A stretch of DNA of 64,000 bases from positions 248,001-312,000 of the forward strand of contig CAVYUN010000004.1 in the NCBI GenBank assembly GCA_963771735.1. The letters are read 5' to 3'. Position numbers and translations under genes: made by a program. Below are positions 52,887-61,906 of the stretch, piece by piece (the first letter of the stretch is position 1; every line of letters starts with the position of its first letter). Origin of the DNA: 66-474 sp963771735 (GTDB lineage Bacteria > Pseudomonadota > Gammaproteobacteria > Xanthomonadales > Rhodanobacteraceae). The notes below the pieces were generated by a model. The model worked only from the letters and a program-made list of their open reading frames with translations. It was not told the DNA's origin and searched no databases.

Positions 52887-54326
52887 ATGGATTCATCCCT
52901 GGCCCTGGCCGAACGCAATCTGCTCGCACCCGGCGGGCTTTCGACGAGTGATCTTGAAAGCGTGTTCGCCCGGGTGATGGCGCCGTCGATCGACGCCGCC
53001 GACCTGTATTTCCAGCATTCACGCAGTGAATCGTGGGTACTCGAGGACGGCATCGTGCGCGACGGCAGCCACAGCATCGAGCAGGGCGTCGGAGTGCGTG
53101 CGGTTTCGGGCGAGAAGACCGGTTTCGCGTATTCCGACGACATCGTGTTGCCGCAACTGCTGGAAGCGGCCGGTGCCGCACGCGCCATCGCGCACGCTGG
53201 CAACGGCACGGGAAAGCCGCTGGCGATACGTACCGGGCGCGCGCTGTATCCGACCGACGATCCCATCGACGGCCTCGACAACGCCGCCAAGATCGCGCTT
53301 TTGCGGGAGCTGGATGCGCTCGCGCGCAGCCTCGATCCGCGCATCCAGCAGGTTGTCGTGAGCATCAATGCCACGCACGACTCGGTGTTGGTCGCGGCTG
53401 CCGACGGCACGCTGGCTGCCGACGTGCGACCGCTGACGCGCATCAACGTGCAGGTGATCGCCGAACAGGGCGCGCGCCGCGAGTCGGGCTACTCCGGTGG
53501 CGGCGGACGATGCGCATATCGCGAATTGATCGATTCCGGGCGTGCGCACGGCTGGGCGCGCGAGGCGGTGCGCCAGGCGCTGGTGAACCTGGACGCGGTC
53601 GACGCGCCGGCGGGAACCATGGACGTGGTGCTCGGGCCGGGCTGGCCCGGCGTGCTGCTGCACGAGGCGATCGGACACGGCCTGGAAGGTGACTTCAACC
53701 GCAAGGGAACGTCTGCATTCGCGGGGCGGATGGGCGACAAGGTTGCCGCCGATGGCGTGACGGTGGTCGATGACGGCACGCTGCCGGGGCGGCGCGGATC
53801 GCTCTCGATCGACGACGAAGGCACGCCCACGCATTGCACCACGCTGATCGAGAACGGTCGCCTGGTCGGCTACATGCAGGACAAACACAACGCGCGCCTG
53901 ATGGGCATGCAGCCGACCGGCAATGGCCGCCGCGAATCCTTCGCGCATTTGCCGATGCCGCGCATGACCAATACCTACATGCTGGCGGGCGAGCGCGATC
54001 CACTGGAGATAATCGCCTCGGTGAAGCGCGGCCTGTACGCGGTGAATTTCGGCGGCGGACAGGTGGACATCACCAACGGCAAGTTCGTGTTCTCCGCGAA
54101 CGAGGCTTACCTGATCGAGGACGGCAAGGTGACGCGACCGGTCAAGGGTGCGACCCTGATCGGGTCCGGCCCCGACGTGCTGACCCGGGTGGCAATGGTC
54201 GGCAACGACCTCAAGCTCGACGAGGGCGTCGGCGTATGCGGCAAGGATGGCCAGAGCGTGCCCGTGGGCGTGGGCATGCCGACGACGAAGGTTACTGCGA
54301 TGACGGTTGGTGGAACCGCTGCGTGA
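52887..54326 (+). CDS. tldD: Metalloprotease TldD
   Basis: A 479-residue subunit of the TldD/TldE heterodimeric protease, which unfolds and degrades small substrate peptides; in other bacteria it removes the microcin B17 leader and CcdA. The active-site zinc motif HEAIGH is at 259-264 (LLHEAIGHGLEGDF), and the third ligand region is the C-terminal ATLIGSGPDVL/CGKDGQ. It directly follows yhdP. The partner pmbA (tldE) lies 530 bp away on the same strand, with darP in between on the other strand. Confidence 0.96.
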   Translation: MDSSLALAERNLLAPGGLSTSDLESVFARVMAPSIDAADLYFQHSRSESWVLEDGIVRDGSHSIEQGVGVRAVSGEKTGFAYSDDIVLPQLLEAAGAARAIAHAGNGTGKPLAIRTGRALYPTDDPIDGLDNAAKIALLRELDALARSLDPRIQQVVVSINATHDSVLVAAADGTLAADVRPLTRINVQVIAEQGARRESGYSGGGGRCAYRELIDSGRAHGWAREAVRQALVNLDAVDAPAGTMDVVLGPGWPGVLLHEAIGHGLEGDFNRKGTSAFAGRMGDKVAADGVTVVDDGTLPGRRGSLSIDDEGTPTHCTTLIENGRLVGYMQDKHNARLMGMQPTGNGRRESFAHLPMPRMTNTYMLAGERDPLEIIASVKRGLYAVNFGGGQVDITNGKFVFSANEAYLIEDGKVTRPVKGATLIGSGPDVLTRVAMVGNDLKLDEGVGVCGKDGQSVPVGVGMPTTKVTAMTVGGTAA

Positions 54327-54845
54327 TCATCTGGTTTCGAGATCGCGCAACATCCGGAACAACTCGCGTTGCGCGCGCGGCGGCTTGTTCGCCTCGCGTT
54401 CGCGGCGTGATTGGCGGATCAGCGCACGCAGTCGTTGGTGGTCGATGCCTGGCTGCGCGGCGATGAAACCGGTCAGTGCGGCATCGCCGTCGTCGCCGAG
54501 CAGGCGTTCGCGCAGGTCTTCGAGCCGGTGCAGCAAGGCAGCCTCGCGCGCATTTGTCGCACGATCGTTGGCCAACGCGGCCCGTGCGGAGGCGAAGGCC
54601 CCTTCCTCGTGGGCACGCATCAGTTTTGCCAGGTACGCGAGTTGGCGCTTGTGTGCGATGTGCGAGGGCGTGCGTTGCACGTCCGCGAGCTCCTCGCGAA
54701 CGTCGTCGGGCAGGTCTAGCTTGTCGAGGCGTGCCGGGGGCAGTTCCGACAATTGTCTGGCGAACGCCAATATGTCCAGCGCTTCGCGGCGGCGCGCGCC
54801 GCGGCTGGGGCGCCCGGTGTCGGCGTTATCTTCGTCGTCGCGCAT
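54327..54845 (-). CDS. darP: Ribosome biogenesis factor DarP (YjgA)
   Basis: A 172-residue DUF615 protein that joins late 50S ribosomal precursors. The family core is visible as ALDILAFARQLSELPPARLDKLDLP, IAHKRQLAYLAKLMR and RELFRMLRDLE at the C-terminus. In E. coli yjgA is divergent from pmbA, and here it is too, with 12 bp between its ATG (54845) and the pmbA start, so the two promoters must overlap the coding sequences or lie within them. Its stop is adjacent to the tldD stop (convergent, no gap). Confidence 0.94.
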   Translation of the reverse strand: MRDDEDNADTGRPSRGARRREALDILAFARQLSELPPARLDKLDLPDDVREELADVQRTPSHIAHKRQLAYLAKLMRAHEEGAFASARAALANDRATNAREAALLHRLEDLRERLLGDDGDAALTGFIAAQPGIDHQRLRALIRQSRREREANKPPRAQRELFRMLRDLETR

Positions 54846-54857
54846 GGTTGGTGACTT

Positions 54858-56246
54858 GTGGTTGAACGGGAATTGAAAGTGGCTACCAATATAGTGACAG
54901 CCGACGACAGCGTCGCGGAACTCGATCGTCTCGCCGGACTGGCCGATGACGTGATTCGGCGCGCACGCGTGGCGGGGGCCTCGCAGGCGGAAGTTTCGGC
55001 CAGCGTGGCCAGCGGACTGTCGGTCAACGTGCGGCTGGGCGAGGTCGAAACCGTGGAGCGCAACCGCGACCGCGGATTCGGCCTGACCGTGTACTTCGGG
55101 CAGCGCAAGGGCAGCGCTTCCACGGCCGACCTCAAGCCCGCCTCGGTCGAGGCCACGCTCTCGCAGGCCTGCGCGATCGCACGCTTTACCGAACCCGATC
55201 CGTGCGCGGGCCTGGCGGACGCCGAGCTGATGCAGACGGATTTCCCCGACCTCGACTTGTGGCATCCATGGCGGCTGGACGTCGATCGCGCCATCGAAAT
55301 CGGCCGCGAGGTCGAGAGTGCGGCCCGCGACAATGCGGCGATCACGAATTCCGAAGGTGCCGGCGTGCAGTGCGGCGATGCACTGGGCGTGTATGCCAAT
55401 TCGCACGGTTTCATCGGACGGGAGCGCGGCACGCACCATTCGATTTCATGCTCGCTGATCGCCGGCAAGGGCGATGCGATGCAGCGCGACGGCTGGTACG
55501 AATACGTGCGCGGTGCCAGCGAGTTTCCGGCATTCGACGCGATCGGCCGCAAGGCCGCGGCGCGCGCGGCGGCGCGGCTGGGTGCGCGCAGGCTGTCGAC
55601 GCGCACGTGCCCGGTGATGTTCGCCCCGGAAGTCGCGCGCTCGCTGGTCGGCCATCTGGTAGCCGCCGTCAGTGGCGGTTCGTTGTACCGGCGTGCCAGT
55701 TTCCTGCTCGACCATGCCGGCAAGGCCGTACTGCCATCATTCGTCGACGTCATCGAGCGGCCGCTGCTGCCCGGCGGTCATGCTTCCAGCGCGTTCGACG
55801 CAGAGGGCGTGGCCACGCGCGAATCCGCGCTGGTCGAGCAAGGCGTGCTGCAACGCTATGTGCTGGGCAGTTACTCGGCGCGCAAGCTGGGTCTGCGGAC
55901 CACCGGCAACGCGGGTGGCGTGCACAACCTCGTCGTCGCGCCGGGATCGCGTGACGGCGAAGCATTGGATTTCGATGCGATGCTGCGCAGCCTGGGCACG
56001 GGCCTGCTGGTCACCGAACTGATCGGGCAGGGCGTGTCGATCATCACCGGCGACTACTCGCGCGGCGCGGCGGGTTTCTGGGTCGAGGATGGCGAGATCG
56101 CATTTCCGGTCCAGGAAATCACCATTGCCGGCAACCTCCGCGACATGTTCATGGACGTGCAGGCGATCGGCACCGATGTCGACCCGCGTTCGTCGATCCT
56201 GACCGGTTCGATCTTGCTCGGAAAGATGACCGTCGCGGGCGAGTGA
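54858..56246 (+). CDS. pmbA: Metalloprotease subunit PmbA (TldE)
   Basis: A 462-residue partner of TldD. The fold is the same but the HExxH zinc motif is replaced (VARSLVGHLVAAVSGGS), as expected for TldE, which has no metal site. Conserved blocks include RDRGFGLTVYFGQRKGSAST and NAGGVHNLVVAPG, followed by ITGDYSRGAAGFWVEDGEIAFPV. The start is GTG 54858; a second GTG at 54879 is possible. Divergent from darP. The tldD and pmbA genes flank darP, so the protease pair is nearly contiguous, unlike E. coli where the two are far apart. Confidence 0.95.
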   Translation: MVERELKVATNIVTADDSVAELDRLAGLADDVIRRARVAGASQAEVSASVASGLSVNVRLGEVETVERNRDRGFGLTVYFGQRKGSASTADLKPASVEATLSQACAIARFTEPDPCAGLADAELMQTDFPDLDLWHPWRLDVDRAIEIGREVESAARDNAAITNSEGAGVQCGDALGVYANSHGFIGRERGTHHSISCSLIAGKGDAMQRDGWYEYVRGASEFPAFDAIGRKAAARAAARLGARRLSTRTCPVMFAPEVARSLVGHLVAAVSGGSLYRRASFLLDHAGKAVLPSFVDVIERPLLPGGHASSAFDAEGVATRESALVEQGVLQRYVLGSYSARKLGLRTTGNAGGVHNLVVAPGSRDGEALDFDAMLRSLGTGLLVTELIGQGVSIITGDYSRGAAGFWVEDGEIAFPVQEITIAGNLRDMFMDVQAIGTDVDPRSSILTGSILLGKMTVAGE

Positions 56247-56279
56247 GCGCCCGGGGCGCCCGCACGCCCGGGTCGTGTC

Positions 56280-56552
56280 TCACTCGGCGGTAGTCGGATC
56301 GATCTTGCTGGTCACTTCCGAAACGCGGTTGGCCGGGAATCCGCCCTGCCGGGCGTGTTCGCGGACCATTTCCTCGTTCGGCGCGATATAAATGCAGTAG
56401 ATCTTGTCCGCCGTGACGAAGCTTTCCACCCACTGGATTTGCGGCCCCATTCCGCTCAACACGCCGCAGGATTTCTGCGAAATCGCCTTCAGGTCGGAAG
56501 CCGGCAATTTTCCGGCGCCCGGGATTTCACGTTCGATCACGTACTTCGGCAT
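56280..56552 (-). CDS. DUF4242 domain protein
   Basis: A 90-residue protein of the DUF4242 family (small ferredoxin-like fold; an actinobacterial member, SCO4226, binds nickel). The family pattern is MPKYVIEREIPGAG at the N-terminus, WVESFVTADKIYCIYIAPNEE in the middle, and HARQGGFPANRVSEV. Its function is unknown. Start ATG 56552 is preceded by GGGGAGG at about 56562-56568. It is convergent with pmbA. Its ~290-bp upstream region is long and partly self-complementary. Confidence 0.88.
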   Translation of the reverse strand: MPKYVIEREIPGAGKLPASDLKAISQKSCGVLSGMGPQIQWVESFVTADKIYCIYIAPNEEMVREHARQGGFPANRVSEVTSKIDPTTAE

Positions 56553-56842
56553 GACAGATCCTCCCCGAATCATCGTGTGATGGGCCTTGAACCGCCCCGG
56601 ATCGACGCCGTTTCGGCATCGGGGCCTGGGCAAAACTCCCGCGTTGCGGAAGTGGCTAGCCAATATACGCCGGTGGGTCGGCGATGTCGCCTGCCTGAGA
56701 GTTGCCAAGGCCGGGCGGACGCACCACACGTGCAGCGGGTCGATTTCCCTCCGGTCGGATGGTGCTTGACACGCGCCCCGGGCAGGGCGAGAGTCTAATT
56801 GCAGTGCGTCCCGTCCATCACTGGTTCGAGGGAGGAAAAGCG

Positions 56843-57229
56843 ATGAGCGTCCCACCGGAATCCGCGCCGCAAAACCCGCCTGCCACGAGCGGCAGCAGCG
56901 AAGACCGCAATCTCGCGATGCTCGTGCACCTGTCGGGAATCATCCTTGGTTTCATCGTTCCGTTGATCGTCTGGCTGATCAACAAGGACAATTCCGCCAA
57001 GTCGTATCTGAGTGCGGAGTCCAAGGAAGCCCTGAATTTCCAGCTGACAATCCTGATCGGATACGTGATTTGCTGGATCCTCACGGCCACCATCATCCTT
57101 GCGATCATCGGCGGCCCGCTATGGTTCGTCGTCTGGATCGTGAATCTGATCTTCTGCATCCTCGCGGCCGTCGAGGTAAGCAGCAAAGGCAGCTATCGGT
57201 ATCCGTTTGCGCTACGGCTGATCAAGTAA
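56843..57229 (+). CDS. DUF4870 domain membrane protein
   Basis: A 128-residue small membrane protein of the DUF4870 (Tic20-like) group. A Pro/Ser-rich N-terminus (~1-22) is followed by DRNLAMLVHLSGIILGFIVPLIVWLI (first segment), a conserved amphipathic LSAESKEALNFQLT loop, and two more segments (~70-112). The role is unknown. Start ATG 56843 is supported by GGAGG at 56831-56835. It stands alone between the DUF4242 gene and xseB. Confidence 0.9.
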   Translation: MSVPPESAPQNPPATSGSSEDRNLAMLVHLSGIILGFIVPLIVWLINKDNSAKSYLSAESKEALNFQLTILIGYVICWILTATIILAIIGGPLWFVVWIVNLIFCILAAVEVSSKGSYRYPFALRLIK

Positions 57230-57341
57230 CCGCGTCGTTTCCGGGCGCGTCCGCCGCAGCTGGCGACGCGCCCGGAGGCCCGTAGGGTGTCTGCCCGCCG
57301 CAGTGCCTGTCCGGGGAAGGGCGGCTCGCATTGCACCGGCG

Positions 57342-57617
57342 TCACGATTCCTCGTCGGATTCGAAGGTGCGGGCCGATTCGGGATGCTCCGGATCGAGCA
57401 GCAGCTTGACGCGCGCCTCGGCCTGTTCCAGTGCTGCCTGGCAGCTGCGGTAGAGCGCGATGCCGCGCTCGAACGAGCGCAGGGATTCGTCGAGATTCAA
57501 CTCGCCGCCTTCCATTTTCGCGACCAGGGCTTCGAGCTCGCCGAGCGATTGCTCGAACTGCTTGACCGGCGAGGCGTCCGGCGTGACGGCCACGGTTTTG
57601 GCGGGGGACTTGGGCAT
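57342..57617 (-). CDS. xseB: Exodeoxyribonuclease VII small subunit
   Basis: A 91-residue subunit of exonuclease VII. The family core is FEQSLGELEALVAKMEGGELNLDESLRSFERG followed by LYRSCQAALEQAEARVKLLL. The gene is normally first in xseB-ispA-dxs, but here the 112 bp after its stop reach only the DUF4870 gene, so ispA and dxs are not linked. Start ATG 57617. Confidence 0.94.
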   Translation of the reverse strand: MPKSPAKTVAVTPDASPVKQFEQSLGELEALVAKMEGGELNLDESLRSFERGIALYRSCQAALEQAEARVKLLLDPEHPESARTFESDEES

Positions 57618-57727
57618 CCGCGCAAACTAGCGCAGCCGCCGCGATGAATCAATCGGCCGCAAGGCGATCGAGCTTGCAAGTTTCGGGCGGGTCGATGAAA
57701 ATTGCCGGCTGGCTGGAATTTTCAATG

Positions 57728-57804
57728 GTGGATGTAGCTCAGCTGGTTAGAGTCCCGGATTGTGATTCCGGTTGTCGTGGGTTCGAGTCCCATCATCCAC
57801 CCCA
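57728..57804 (+). tRNA. tRNA-His (anticodon GTG)
   Basis: A 77-nt cloverleaf with 7-bp acceptor GTGGATG/CATCCAC, anticodon GTG in the loop TTGTGAT, T-arm GTTCGAGTC and an encoded CCA. The base before the acceptor (57727) is G, facing a C discriminator, as expected for the G-1 of tRNA-His. Confidence 0.97.
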
Positions 57805-57827
57805 TTTTTGTACAATGCGAGGTTTGC

Positions 57828-57903
57828 GGGCCGTTAGCTCAGTTGGTAGAGCAGGAGACTCTTAATCTCTTGGTCCTAGGTTCGAGTCCTAGACGGCCCA
57901 CCA
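57828..57903 (+). tRNA. tRNA-Lys (anticodon CTT)
   Basis: A 76-nt cloverleaf with acceptor GGGCCGT/ACGGCCC, anticodon CTT in the loop CTCTTAA, and an encoded CCA. It follows tRNA-His by 23 bp and precedes tRNA-Leu. Confidence 0.97.
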
Positions 57904-57939
57904 TTTCAGTGAACGCAACATCAGGGTTCCGGCGGCATC

Positions 57940-58026
57940 GCGAAAGTGGCGGAACTGGCAGACGCGCTGGATTTAGGTTCCAGTGGGCTTAGCCCCGTGC
58001 GGGTTCGAGTCCCGCCTTTCGCACCA
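57940..58026 (+). tRNA. tRNA-Leu (anticodon TAG)
   Basis: An 87-nt class II tRNA with acceptor GCGAAAG/CTTTCGC, anticodon TAG in the loop TTTAGGT, a long variable arm (GGGCTTAGCCCC region) and an encoded CCA. It is third in the His-Lys-Leu cluster upstream of tig. Confidence 0.97.
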
Positions 58027-58170
58027 CGGAGCTTAAAAGCCCACGGACGGCGGATTTGAATCCCTTTTTTGGGGCACGGCAGGTCAGGGCCCTTGGCTTG
58101 GGCCGATGCGGCGCTCGTTTGTAACAATCGTGTGGATGTGCAGGCCGCACATCGACCGTCAGGAGCAACC

Positions 58171-59478
58171 ATGCAAGTTTCGCTGGAAAACGTCGGCAAG
58201 CTCGAGCGCAAGCTGACCGTCAAGTTCCCCGCCGAGCAATTCGAGTCCAGGGTGCGCCAGCGCATCTCCGAACTGGGTCGCAGCGTACGCCTCAAGGGGT
58301 TCCGTCCCGGCAAGGTGCCGGTCAAGGTGATCGAGCAGCGTTACGGCGAGCAGGTGCGTGGCGAGGCGCTTTCCGACCTGATCAGCAGCACCTTCCGCGA
58401 AGCCGTGCAACAGCAGAATTTGCAGCCGGTCGCCAACCCGAACATCGATACCGACGGCAAGCCGCAGGACGGCGAAATCGCCTACACCGCGACTTTCGAG
58501 GTGATGCCGGAGCTACCGACCGTGGACGTGGCGATCCTGAAGATCGATCGTCCCAAGGCCGAAGTGGGCGAGACCGATGTCGACAGGATGATCGAGACGC
58601 TGCGCGCGCAGCGTCGCACGTTCGAGAAGGTCGGACGCGCAGCTGTGGACGGCGACATGGTGATCGTCGATTATGTCGCTCAGTCGGAGGATTTCAGGCA
58701 CCCGGCCGAAGGCCGTGAACGTGCCGCGACGGTGATCGGCGGCAACACCGCGCTGGCTGCTTTCGACGGCGCGCTCAAGGGTCATGCGGCCGGCGAGGAG
58801 TTGGCGTTCGAAGCCGAATTCCCGCCGACTTTCCCGATTCCCCAACTTGCCGCGACGCAGGCGAAGGTGGAACTGCGCATCGGCGAGGTGCAGGCACCGC
58901 ACACCCCGGATGTGGATGAAGCCTTCATCCGCAATTTCGGGATTGCCGACGGCACGACCGAAACCTTCCGCAAGGAAGTTCGCTCAAACCTCGAGCGCGA
59001 ACTCGACAATGCCTTGCGTGCCCGCCTGCGCAACGAGGTCGGCGGCAAGCTTGCGGCGACCTATGCCGACGTCGAGGTACCGAAAGTGCTGGAAACCGCC
59101 GAAGCAGAATCGCTGGTGCGTTCGGCAATGCCCAACATGTCCGGCGAGCAGGCGCTGCCGCCTGCGGCGATCGAGGCTGCGCAACCGATCGCGCACCAGC
59201 GCGTGATCGCGGGCCTGCTGCTGCGCCAGATCGCGCAGAGCAACAACATCCGGGTCGACAACCGCAAGGTGACCGAGCGGATCGCCAAGATAGCATCGAC
59301 CTACGAGGAGCCGGAACAGGTCGTTGAACTCTATCGCAGCAATCCCCAGATGATGGACAACGTGCGGACCTCCGTACTCGAAGACCAGGTTTCCGAGTGG
59401 GTGGCCGATCATGCGGACACCACCGAGGTTTCCCTGAGCTTCGACGCGGTGATGCATCCGCAGAACAGCGCCACTTGA
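58171..59478 (+). CDS. tig: Trigger factor
   Basis: A 435-residue ribosome-bound chaperone. The N-terminal ribosome-binding domain has VGKLERKLTVKFPAEQFE and the signature GFRPGKVP (~45-52). A PPIase domain spans ~150-245, and the rest is the helical chaperone domain. Start ATG 58171 has AGGAG about 8 bp upstream. It precedes clpP and clpX, the usual tig-clpP-clpX order. The 144-bp gap after tRNA-Leu should contain the promoter. Confidence 0.97.
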   Translation: MQVSLENVGKLERKLTVKFPAEQFESRVRQRISELGRSVRLKGFRPGKVPVKVIEQRYGEQVRGEALSDLISSTFREAVQQQNLQPVANPNIDTDGKPQDGEIAYTATFEVMPELPTVDVAILKIDRPKAEVGETDVDRMIETLRAQRRTFEKVGRAAVDGDMVIVDYVAQSEDFRHPAEGRERAATVIGGNTALAAFDGALKGHAAGEELAFEAEFPPTFPIPQLAATQAKVELRIGEVQAPHTPDVDEAFIRNFGIADGTTETFRKEVRSNLERELDNALRARLRNEVGGKLAATYADVEVPKVLETAEAESLVRSAMPNMSGEQALPPAAIEAAQPIAHQRVIAGLLLRQIAQSNNIRVDNRKVTERIAKIASTYEEPEQVVELYRSNPQMMDNVRTSVLEDQVSEWVADHADTTEVSLSFDAVMHPQNSAT

Positions 59479-59516
59479 AGCAAGGCGGTCTCGGCCGCCG
59501 TCATCTGGAGAACACA

Positions 59517-60155
59517 ATGCAGCGTTCCGAATCCCGGGAAATCCGCAACCTCAATCTGGTTCCCATCGTCGTTGAACAGACCTCGCGCGGCGAGCGTTCG
59601 TACGACATCTACTCGCGCCTGCTGAAGGAGCGCATCATCTTCCTGGTCGGCCCGATCGACGACAACGTCGCCAATCTGGTCGTCGCCCAGATGCTGTTCC
59701 TGGAATCGGAAAACCCCGAGAAGGACATCCAGTTCTACATCAACAGCCCCGGCGGCGTGGTGTCTGCGGGCCTGGCCATCTACGACACCATGCAGTTCAT
59801 CAAGCCCGAGATCAGCACCATGTGCATCGGGCAGGCTTGCAGCGCAGCCTCGCTGCTGTTGATGGCCGGCACCAAGGGCAAGCGTTTCGCGTTGCCGAAC
59901 TCGCGGATCATGATCCACCAGCCGTCCGGCGGGGCCCAGGGCCAGGCAACCGACATCGAGATCCATGCCAAGGAAATCCTGTACCTGCGCGGCCGCCTCA
60001 ACGAAATCTATGCCAGGCATACCGGCAAGACGGTTGACGAGATCGCCCGTGACATGGAGCGTGACCGGTTCATGGGCGCCGAAGAGGCCAAGGCGTACGG
60101 CCTGATCGATACGGTCTACGAACAGCGCGCCGACGAGTCGGTGAAATCGGCCTGA
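59517..60155 (+). CDS. clpP: ATP-dependent Clp protease proteolytic subunit
   Basis: A 212-residue serine protease that forms the two-ring tetradecamer. The catalytic triad is S109, H134 (MIHQPSGG) and D183. The sequence around the nucleophile is GQACSAASLLL, whereas most ClpPs have GQAASMGA, so residues next to the active Ser differ though the Ser is kept. The start ATG 59517 has GGAG (59507-59510) in the gap after tig. It is followed by clpX with a 151-bp spacer. Confidence 0.95.
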   Translation: MQRSESREIRNLNLVPIVVEQTSRGERSYDIYSRLLKERIIFLVGPIDDNVANLVVAQMLFLESENPEKDIQFYINSPGGVVSAGLAIYDTMQFIKPEISTMCIGQACSAASLLLMAGTKGKRFALPNSRIMIHQPSGGAQGQATDIEIHAKEILYLRGRLNEIYARHTGKTVDEIARDMERDRFMGAEEAKAYGLIDTVYEQRADESVKSA

Positions 60156-60306
60156 AGCATCGCTTGCAAGATCCCGATTTCCAAGCTTTTTATTCGCTAT
60201 CCTCGACCGCGCGACAGGGCCGTCACGCGGTTGGGCTGTGTTATGCTTCGGCTCGAACCGGGGCTTCCCGCATGACTGATTGCACGATTGATCGACGGAG
60301 CACGCA

Positions 60307-61599
60307 ATGAGTGAGGACCGGCCGGGCCGCGGCAATGAAGGCGGCAAGATCCTTTATTGCTCCTTCTGCGGCAAAAGCCAGCACGAAGTCCGCAAGCTGA
60401 TCGCAGGTCCCAGCGTATTCATCTGCGACGAATGCGTCGAACTGTGCAATGACATCATCCGCGAGGAACTCGAAGAAAAGGCCGCATCCGGTCGCACCCA
60501 GTTGCCCAAGCCGCGCGAGATACTGGAGACGCTCGAGCAGTACGTGATCGGGCAGTCGCGCGCCAAGAAGGCGCTCGCCGTCGCGGTGTACAACCACTAC
60601 AAACGCATGGAGTCGCGGGCCAAGAAAGACGACATCGAACTCGCGAAGTCCAACATCCTGCTGATCGGACCCACGGGTTGCGGCAAGACGCTGCTGGCGG
60701 AAACGCTGGCGCGTCTCTTGAACGTGCCGTTCACCATCGCCGATGCCACCACCCTCACCGAAGCGGGCTACGTCGGTGAGGACGTTGAAAACATTATCCA
60801 GAAATTGCTGCAGAAGTGTGACTACGATGTCGAGAAGGCGCAGACCGGCATCGTGTACATCGATGAGATCGACAAGATTTCCCGCAAGAGCGAGAACCCG
60901 TCGATCACGCGTGACGTGTCCGGTGAAGGCGTGCAGCAGGCGCTGCTGAAACTGATCGAGGGCACCGTCGCCTCGGTGCCGCCACAGGGCGGTCGCAAGC
61001 ACCCGCAGCAGGAATTCCTGCAGGTCGACACCAAGAACATCCTGTTCATCTGCGGCGGTGCGTTCTCGGGTCTCGACAAGGTGATCCAGCAGCGTTCGGA
61101 AACCACCGGCATCGGCTTCTCGGCCGAAATCCGCAGCAAGCAGCGCAAGCAGAACGTGGGCGCACTGCTGGCCAACGTCGAGCCGGAAGACCTGGTCAAG
61201 TACGGCCTGATTCCGGAATTCGTCGGTCGCCTGCCGGTGGTCGCCACCCTCGACGAGCTGGACGAGGAAGCGCTGGTCAGGATCCTCACCGAGCCCAGGA
61301 ACGCGATCACCAAGCAGTTCAAGCAGCTTTTCGACATGGAGAACGTCGAGATCGAGTTCCGTCCCGACGCGCTCACGGCCATCGCCAAGCGCGCGATCAA
61401 GCGCAAGACCGGCGCGCGCGGCCTGCGCACGATCCTCGAGAGCGTGTTGCTCGACACCATGTACGAACTGCCGTCACTCGAGCACGTGAGCAAGGTCGTG
61501 GTCGACGAGGCGGTGATCAATGGCCAAGCCGAGCCTTACCTGATTTATCGAGGCAATCTGCAGCAGCAACGCGCCGCGGGCGAGGGCGACGCGGCCTGA
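60307..61599 (+). CDS. clpX: ATP-dependent Clp protease ATPase subunit ClpX
   Basis: A 430-residue AAA+ unfoldase. The N-terminal zinc-binding domain has four Cys (C18, C21, C40, C43; CSFCGKSQ and CDECVELC). Walker A is GPTGCGKT at 121-128, Walker B is IVYIDEIDKI, and the IGF-type ClpP-docking loop is visible as IGFSAEI. The sequence RGLRTILE marks the C-terminal sensor-2 region. It unfolds substrates for ClpP. The tRNA-Leu gene follows after 46 bp. Confidence 0.98.
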   Translation: MSEDRPGRGNEGGKILYCSFCGKSQHEVRKLIAGPSVFICDECVELCNDIIREELEEKAASGRTQLPKPREILETLEQYVIGQSRAKKALAVAVYNHYKRMESRAKKDDIELAKSNILLIGPTGCGKTLLAETLARLLNVPFTIADATTLTEAGYVGEDVENIIQKLLQKCDYDVEKAQTGIVYIDEIDKISRKSENPSITRDVSGEGVQQALLKLIEGTVASVPPQGGRKHPQQEFLQVDTKNILFICGGAFSGLDKVIQQRSETTGIGFSAEIRSKQRKQNVGALLANVEPEDLVKYGLIPEFVGRLPVVATLDELDEEALVRILTEPRNAITKQFKQLFDMENVEIEFRPDALTAIAKRAIKRKTGARGLRTILESVLLDTMYELPSLEHVSKVVVDEAVINGQAEPYLIYRGNLQQQRAAGEGDAA

Positions 61600-61645
61600 C
61601 ACACGCGTCGCCGTTCGGGGTGCGGATGCGTCACAATGCCCGCAT

Positions 61646-61732
61646 GCGCGGGTGGCGAAACAGGTAGACGCAGGGGACTTAAAATCCCCCGGCCTCGCGG
61701 CCATGCGGGTTCGATCCCCGCCCCGCGCACCA
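61646..61732 (+). tRNA. tRNA-Leu (anticodon TAA)
   Basis: An 87-nt class II tRNA with acceptor GCGCGGG/CCCGCGC, anticodon TAA in the loop CTTAAAA, a long variable arm (CGGCCTCGCGGCC region) and an encoded CCA. It lies between clpX and the regulator pair. Confidence 0.97.
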
Positions 61733-61906
61733 ACCTCCGGATGTCCACCCCGCCCATTGTTCGGTGCGTTCTGCACAGATTCCCGCACTCGCCATTTTTG
61801 CATGACTCACGGCAGGTGCCAGCCGTCCCGGCCTTGTTATAAGCTTTCCGAACCGCCGGTTGATCGAGCGGTCTTCCGGGAGCGTGTGAAAGTAAGGGTG
61901 GGTGGT

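Noticed and set aside
56692..56701. CTCTCAGGCA on the minus strand as a glycine riboswitch
   Set aside because: The preceding GAGAG and CGAAGGRGCAA-type blocks of the aptamer are missing and the downstream gene is not a glycine gene; kept only as a structured-leader observation.
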